7,573 bases of DNA from Bdellovibrionales bacterium (GTDB lineage Bacteria; Bdellovibrionota; Bdellovibrionia; Bdellovibrionales; UBA1609): positions 1 through 7,573 of the forward strand of contig JAPKGD010000073.1 in the NCBI GenBank assembly GCA_026648125.1, given 5' to 3'. The notes beneath the pieces are model-generated. The model had not been told where the DNA came from. It made no database searches and saw only the letters and a program-made list of their open reading frames with translations. Position 1 is the first letter of the stretch, and every line of letters starts with the position of its first letter. Shown piece after piece: positions 4,626 through 7,573 of this stretch. The translations under genes and the position numbers were made by a program.

Positions 4626-6364
4626 GACTTTACTCCTTTTCCATTGATCCCATATTCCGCCATATTTCGCTTCTTTATTCGATACTGGATAAACAGTCCG
4701 GTCGATAGAACAGACAGAATCGGAAATAAAGAAGCCGCAGCCAAAATTCCAAATCCATCGGCGGCTCCCAAAGCATTACCGAAACCAAGTCCCATCGCTA
4801 AAACAAGAGGCACGGTCACCGGACCTGTGGTCACTCCCGCGCTATCCCAAGCCACGTTGACAAACTCTTCAGTCGATAAATACGTGAGCACCAAGGCCAC
4901 GGCATATCCCGGAACTAAAATGAACGCGAGTGGCAGTGAGAATATGATTTTTGAAACGCCGACGGCAATGCCAACCCCTACTCCAAAAGACACAGCATAC
5001 ATCAATAGTGATTTCTTAAAGGCTCCGTTGGTCAAATTCTCCACAGTAAGCCCGAGTGCATTCAGAGCAGGCTCTGCCAAAGTCGCACCAAAACCTAGAA
5101 AGAAGGCAAATAGAATCGCCACCACAAGCCCAGCTCCATAAGAGTACAGGGGCGAATCGACCATTGCGGGGATGTTGGCAAAGGCGCCAGGAACAAGCCC
5201 GCCCGCCTGGTCGCCAAGCTTTGCCAAACCGTAGGTCAACCCAAGGTTGAATACAATCATGCCTAAAACAGAGAGCACAATTCCGTAACGAATAATTCCG
5301 GGATTGCTCACTTTTTCTTTGAGGAGCAGTTTGAGAACAAGAATTAAAAAGATCACCAGAGGAATGATCGCGCGAAGCCCCATAGTGATCTCAAGCCCAG
5401 GTGTCGTATCAAACCAGGTGGCCGCGGCTTGGGAGGCGGCGGCGACTTGGCCAGTGCCAACCCCAAACACATCAAGGCCTATTCCCAACACAAGAACTCC
5501 AAGGATCGGAAATACCGAAGCCAAAGTGACGATTCCAAAACCCGAGAGTGTCGTACTTCCCGAACCCACTGCTGCCGCAACGCCGATTCCAAGAGAGAGG
5601 ACCAATGGCACTGTCACTGGCCCCGTGGTCACTCCCCCGCAATCCCAGGCCAGACCAACAATTTGAGAAAGCATGGGGTGAAAATGGGCAAAGGTTGTAA
5701 GCAAAAGTGTTGGAATCAAACTGAAGTAAATTAATGGTTTGAGACTCCAATCGCGAATAAATCGTAAAGTTCCTAAAACTGCGGCTATACCAACACCAAG
5801 TCCCACCACCAACACCAGAGCCCAAGATTGATCATTCAATAGTGCAAAGAGCAGGGGCGCTTTATCTTGATTTACAATTGACCCTGCCGCCTGCAATGCA
5901 CCAATCGCCGGTTCCGCAAAGGTCACTCCAATTCCAAGGGCAAACGCGACTCCAAGTACCACCGTTAGCACCGCTTTACGAGGTAGCGTGTTACCAATGA
6001 TCTCCCCAAAAGGCATGAGACCCAATTTCAGGCCTTCCATAAATAACATCAGTCCTAAGATCACGGCGAAGAGTCCTGCTCCTATGACCGAGGCATCACT
6101 GACCGAGCGGTTAAGCACTAACCACTGAAATACACCCATATAGATAGCTAAGGGCGCAACCGCTTTAACCTGCTCCGAAAAGCGTACCGAGAGGTAGGGA
6201 GAGAGAAGTCGATAAATATCCATCGGTCGAAGCTTTAATCGCTCAGGACCCTTCGAAGATTTCTTCTCCGTGACCTTTGGGGCCAGGTCTTGATAACTGA
6301 CTTCCACATGTTGGGCAGCGACTTCACGAAGATAGTCACCAAAGCGAACTTTGAGATCGGACAC
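4622..6364 (-). CDS. DUF1538 membrane protein with two tandem repeats, probable transporter
   Basis: This is a 580-residue polytopic inner-membrane protein. After a cytoplasmic N-terminus of about 60 residues (Lys-rich at 34-45) come roughly 14 hydrophobic segments in two homologous halves. Each half has an A-E-P-A motif in a Gly-rich segment (150-153 and 430-433), then W-D-x-x-G-V-T-T-G-P-V-T-V-P-L-V-L (240-256 and 506-522), then G-F-G-I-...-FPIL. I recognise this as two DUF1538 domains. Transport is inferred from the inverted-half look and the buried acidic residues (E151, D241, E431, D507); the substrate is not known. It starts at GTG 6364 with a GGAG-type site upstream. It heads a tight operon with two PII-like genes, suggesting nucleotide-controlled gating. 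Its upstream DNA changes composition within about 70 bases, so the natural promoter may be missing. Confidence 0.88.
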   Translation of the reverse strand: MSDLKVRFGDYLREVAAQHVEVSYQDLAPKVTEKKSSKGPERLKLRPMDIYRLLSPYLSVRFSEQVKAVAPLAIYMGVFQWLVLNRSVSDASVIGAGLFAVILGLMLFMEGLKLGLMPFGEIIGNTLPRKAVLTVVLGVAFALGIGVTFAEPAIGALQAAGSIVNQDKAPLLFALLNDQSWALVLVVGLGVGIAAVLGTLRFIRDWSLKPLIYFSLIPTLLLTTFAHFHPMLSQIVGLAWDCGGVTTGPVTVPLVLSLGIGVAAAVGSGSTTLSGFGIVTLASVFPILGVLVLGIGLDVFGVGTGQVAAASQAAATWFDTTPGLEITMGLRAIIPLVIFLILVLKLLLKEKVSNPGIIRYGIVLSVLGMIVFNLGLTYGLAKLGDQAGGLVPGAFANIPAMVDSPLYSYGAGLVVAILFAFFLGFGATLAEPALNALGLTVENLTNGAFKKSLLMYAVSFGVGVGIAVGVSKIIFSLPLAFILVPGYAVALVLTYLSTEEFVNVAWDSAGVTTGPVTVPLVLAMGLGFGNALGAADGFGILAAASLFPILSVLSTGLFIQYRIKKRNMAEYGINGKGVKS

Positions 6365-6399
6365 GTTTTACTCTCCAGGATTTAATACTCATTATTTAA

Positions 6400-6437
6400 T
6401 TGCCTGAGGATAAGATCACGCCCTTTCAGACTCAGCA
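6400..6437. other. Composition boundary: probable assembly junction
   Basis: Left of about 6400 the DNA is A/T-rich intergenic sequence of the moderate-GC segment. From 6437 it is very G/C-rich coding sequence starting in the middle of an SDR gene. Reading the SDR frame upstream, plausible SDR residues give out within a few codons before the Met at 6437, and a stop lies at 6383-6385. No integrase, repeat, tRNA or insertion-sequence end is visible. Confidence 0.7.
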
Positions 6438-6808
6438 TGAAGGCCGCGCGGCGCGGGCGCATCGTCAACATCTCGAGCGGCGCGGGCCTCGGCGTCAGCA
6501 AGACCGGCATCCAGGCCTATGCCTCGGCCAAGGCGGGCCTGATCGGCCTGACGCGCCAGCTCTGCCACGAGCTCGGCCCGTTCGGCATCACGGTCAACAG
6601 CGTGGCGCCGGGATTCGTGCTGTCCAACCCGACGACCCGGAAGCAGTGGGAGGCCTACGGCCCCGAGGGCCAGCGCCTGCTGGTCGAAGGCATCGCGCTC
6701 AAGCACCTGGGCAGCGTCGACGACATCGTCAACGCCGTGCTGTTCCTCGCCTCCGACCAGGCCGGCTGGATATCGGGACAGACGCTCAGCGTCGACGGCG
6801 GGAAGTAG
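6437..6808 (+). CDS. Short-chain dehydrogenase/reductase, C-terminal half only (broken gene)
   Basis: These 123 residues cover the second half of a classical SDR, about 250 residues when intact. GRIVNISSGAGL (7-18) supplies the catalytic Ser, YASAK (28-32) the catalytic Tyr and Lys, then LCHELGPFGITVNSVAPGFV, and the end GWISGQTLSVDGGK is the usual FabG-like C-terminus. The NAD(P)-binding Rossmann half (TGxxxGxG, NNAG) is missing, so as it stands it cannot be a working enzyme. Met 6437 is probably an internal Met (SDRs often have M-K-A-..-G-R-I-V-N just before the catalytic Ser), and I see no ribosome site before it. G/C-heavy codons match the slipin next to it and contrast with everything to the left. 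It converges with slipin, with four bases between stops. Oxidoreductase type is sure; substrate is not. Confidence 0.85.
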   Translation: MKAARRGRIVNISSGAGLGVSKTGIQAYASAKAGLIGLTRQLCHELGPFGITVNSVAPGFVLSNPTTRKQWEAYGPEGQRLLVEGIALKHLGSVDDIVNAVLFLASDQAGWISGQTLSVDGGK

Positions 6809-6812
6809 CGCT

Positions 6813-7573
6813 CTACCCCGTCTTCCCCGCCATCTTCGCCATCGCGCCCAGGATGTCGATCGGCACCGGGAAGACGATGGTCGAGCTGTTCTGCGTGGCG
6901 ATGGCGGTGAGCGCGCCGAGGTAGCGCAGCTGCATGGCCTCCGGGCGCTGCGCCAGCACCTCGGCCGCCTCGAGCAGCTTCTGCGCCGCCTGCTGCTCGC
7001 CTTCGGCATTGATGACCTTCGCCCGGCGTTCGCGTTCGGCCTCGGCCTGACGCGCGATCACGCGGATCATGCTCTCGTTCAGGTCGACGTGCTTGATCTC
7101 GACATTGGCGACCTTGATGCCCCAGGCATCCGTCTGCTCGTCGAGGATCTGCTGGATGTCGCTGTTGAGCTTGTCGCGCTCGGCCAGCATCTGGTCGAGG
7201 TCGTGCTTGCCCAGCACCGAGCGCAGCGTCGTCTGCGCCAGCTGGCTGGTGGCGAGCCCGAAGTTCTCGACCTGGATGATCGCGCGCTCTGCGTCGACGA
7301 CGCGGAAGTAGATCACGGCATTGACCTTCACCGACACGTTGTCGCGCGAGATCACGTCCTGGGCCGGCACGTCCAGCACCATCGTGCGCAGGTCGACGCG
7401 CACCATCTGCTGCACCAGCGGAACCAGGATGATGAGCCCGGGCCCCTTGACCCCGGTGAAGCGGCCGAGCGTGAACACGACGCCGCGCTCGTACTCGCGC
7501 AGTATCTTGACCGCGGTGGCGATGAACGCGGCGATCAGGACGACGATCGGCAGGATGAAGGCGAGCTGGTTGA
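6813..7573 (-). CDS. Slipin (stomatin/podocin-like SPFH membrane protein), 5' end just outside
   Basis: This is a membrane scaffold protein of the SPFH family, running off the right edge. The frame stays open beyond the GTG at 7478, and that upstream part encodes LAFILPIVVLIAAFIATAV, a single N-terminal membrane segment, then ILREYERGVVFTLGRF, the standard slipin lead-in. So the gene spans to the window end and only a few residues seem to be missing. Then follow GPGLIILVPLV, VDLRTMVLDVPAQDVISRDNVSV, the SPFH core through TTLRSVLGKHDLDQML and DAWGIKVANVEIKHVDL, an Ala/Glu/Arg-rich coiled coil (ARQAEAERERRAKVINAEGEQQ), LRYLGAL, and the end NSSTIVFPVPIDILG. Bacterial slipins are usually paired with NfeD and organise membrane microdomains; any partner would lie outside the window. 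Composition links it to the SDR, not to the genes on the left. Confidence 0.93.
   Translation of the reverse strand, partial: NQLAFILPIVVLIAAFIATAVKILREYERGVVFTLGRFTGVKGPGLIILVPLVQQMVRVDLRTMVLDVPAQDVISRDNVSVKVNAVIYFRVVDAERAIIQVENFGLATSQLAQTTLRSVLGKHDLDQMLAERDKLNSDIQQILDEQTDAWGIKVANVEIKHVDLNESMIRVIARQAEAERERRAKVINAEGEQQAAQKLLEAAEVLAQRPEAMQLRYLGALTAIATQNSSTIVFPVPIDILGAMAKMAGKTG

Noticed and set aside
4401..5141. A 246-codon plus-strand open frame opposite the DUF1538 and PII-like genes
   Set aside because: It lies antisense to three well-supported genes, has a low-complexity Pro/Ser/Thr-rich product and no family motifs. It is a by-product of the coding bias on the other strand.
6416..7009. 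A 197-codon minus-strand open frame across the SDR and slipin ends
   Set aside because: The Arg/Ala-rich translation is typical of a shadow frame in GC-rich DNA, and it overlaps two recognisable genes in other frames.
6437..7573. Genomic island or cargo of a mobile element
   Set aside because: High GC alone suggests foreign DNA, but no integrase, transposase, attachment repeat or tRNA is visible, and the content is two ordinary housekeeping-type genes, one cut at the join. A chimera is simpler.
1..7573. tRNA, rRNA, CRISPR array or phage-defence genes
   Set aside because: No cloverleaf-like sequence, regular spaced repeats, or recognisable nuclease, helicase or toxin motifs were found.

Overview
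Most of the window (about 1-6400) looks like the chromosome of a Bdellovibrio-like bacterium (Bdellovibrionota). The flagellin is short, of the roughly 280-residue Bdellovibrio kind. Two lipoproteins end their signal peptides in Asn-Cys, one with the Phe-Gln-Asn-Cys ending that I associate with Bdellovibrio lipoproteins. Base composition is moderate, a little under half G+C by eye. From about 6400-6437 to the end the DNA changes abruptly to roughly two-thirds G+C by eye, with very different codon use. It carries the 3' half of a short-chain dehydrogenase and a slipin, typical of a high-GC proteobacterium. I read this edge as a probable assembly chimera or contamination, with recent insertion as the alternative.

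Layout. 1-338 (-): 5' part of a baeRF-type (archaeo-eukaryotic release-factor-like) gene, whose Shine-Dalgarno sits in a perfect 12-bp hairpin. 454-1119 (-): OmpA-type lipoprotein with a glycine-zipper segment, followed by a hairpin. 1120-1427: divergent intergenic region with a well-formed sigma-28 promoter and a 5' UTR hairpin for flagellin. 1428-2273 (+): flagellin with an intrinsic terminator. 2274-2711: a long gene-free stretch full of inverted repeats. 2712-3359 (+): lipoprotein of unknown function. 3356-3841 (-): yajQ, overlapping the lipoprotein tail to tail. 3914-6364 (-): a tight operon of a duplicated DUF1538 membrane protein and two small PII-like proteins, with 4- and 8-base overlaps. 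6437-6808 (+): broken SDR gene. 6813-7573 (-): slipin, running off the right edge.

The most interesting biology is the DUF1538-PII-PII operon. It resembles known transporter/PII pairs such as AmtB-GlnK and SbtA-SbtB, but has two divergent PII paralogs that lack the usual T-loop tyrosine and B-loop signature. YajQ, a nucleotide-binding family, lies 72 bases downstream on the same strand and may be co-transcribed. Motility (flagellin) and envelope (two lipoproteins) genes make up the rest of the native segment. No mobile-element genes, RNA genes of known type or CRISPR repeats were seen.
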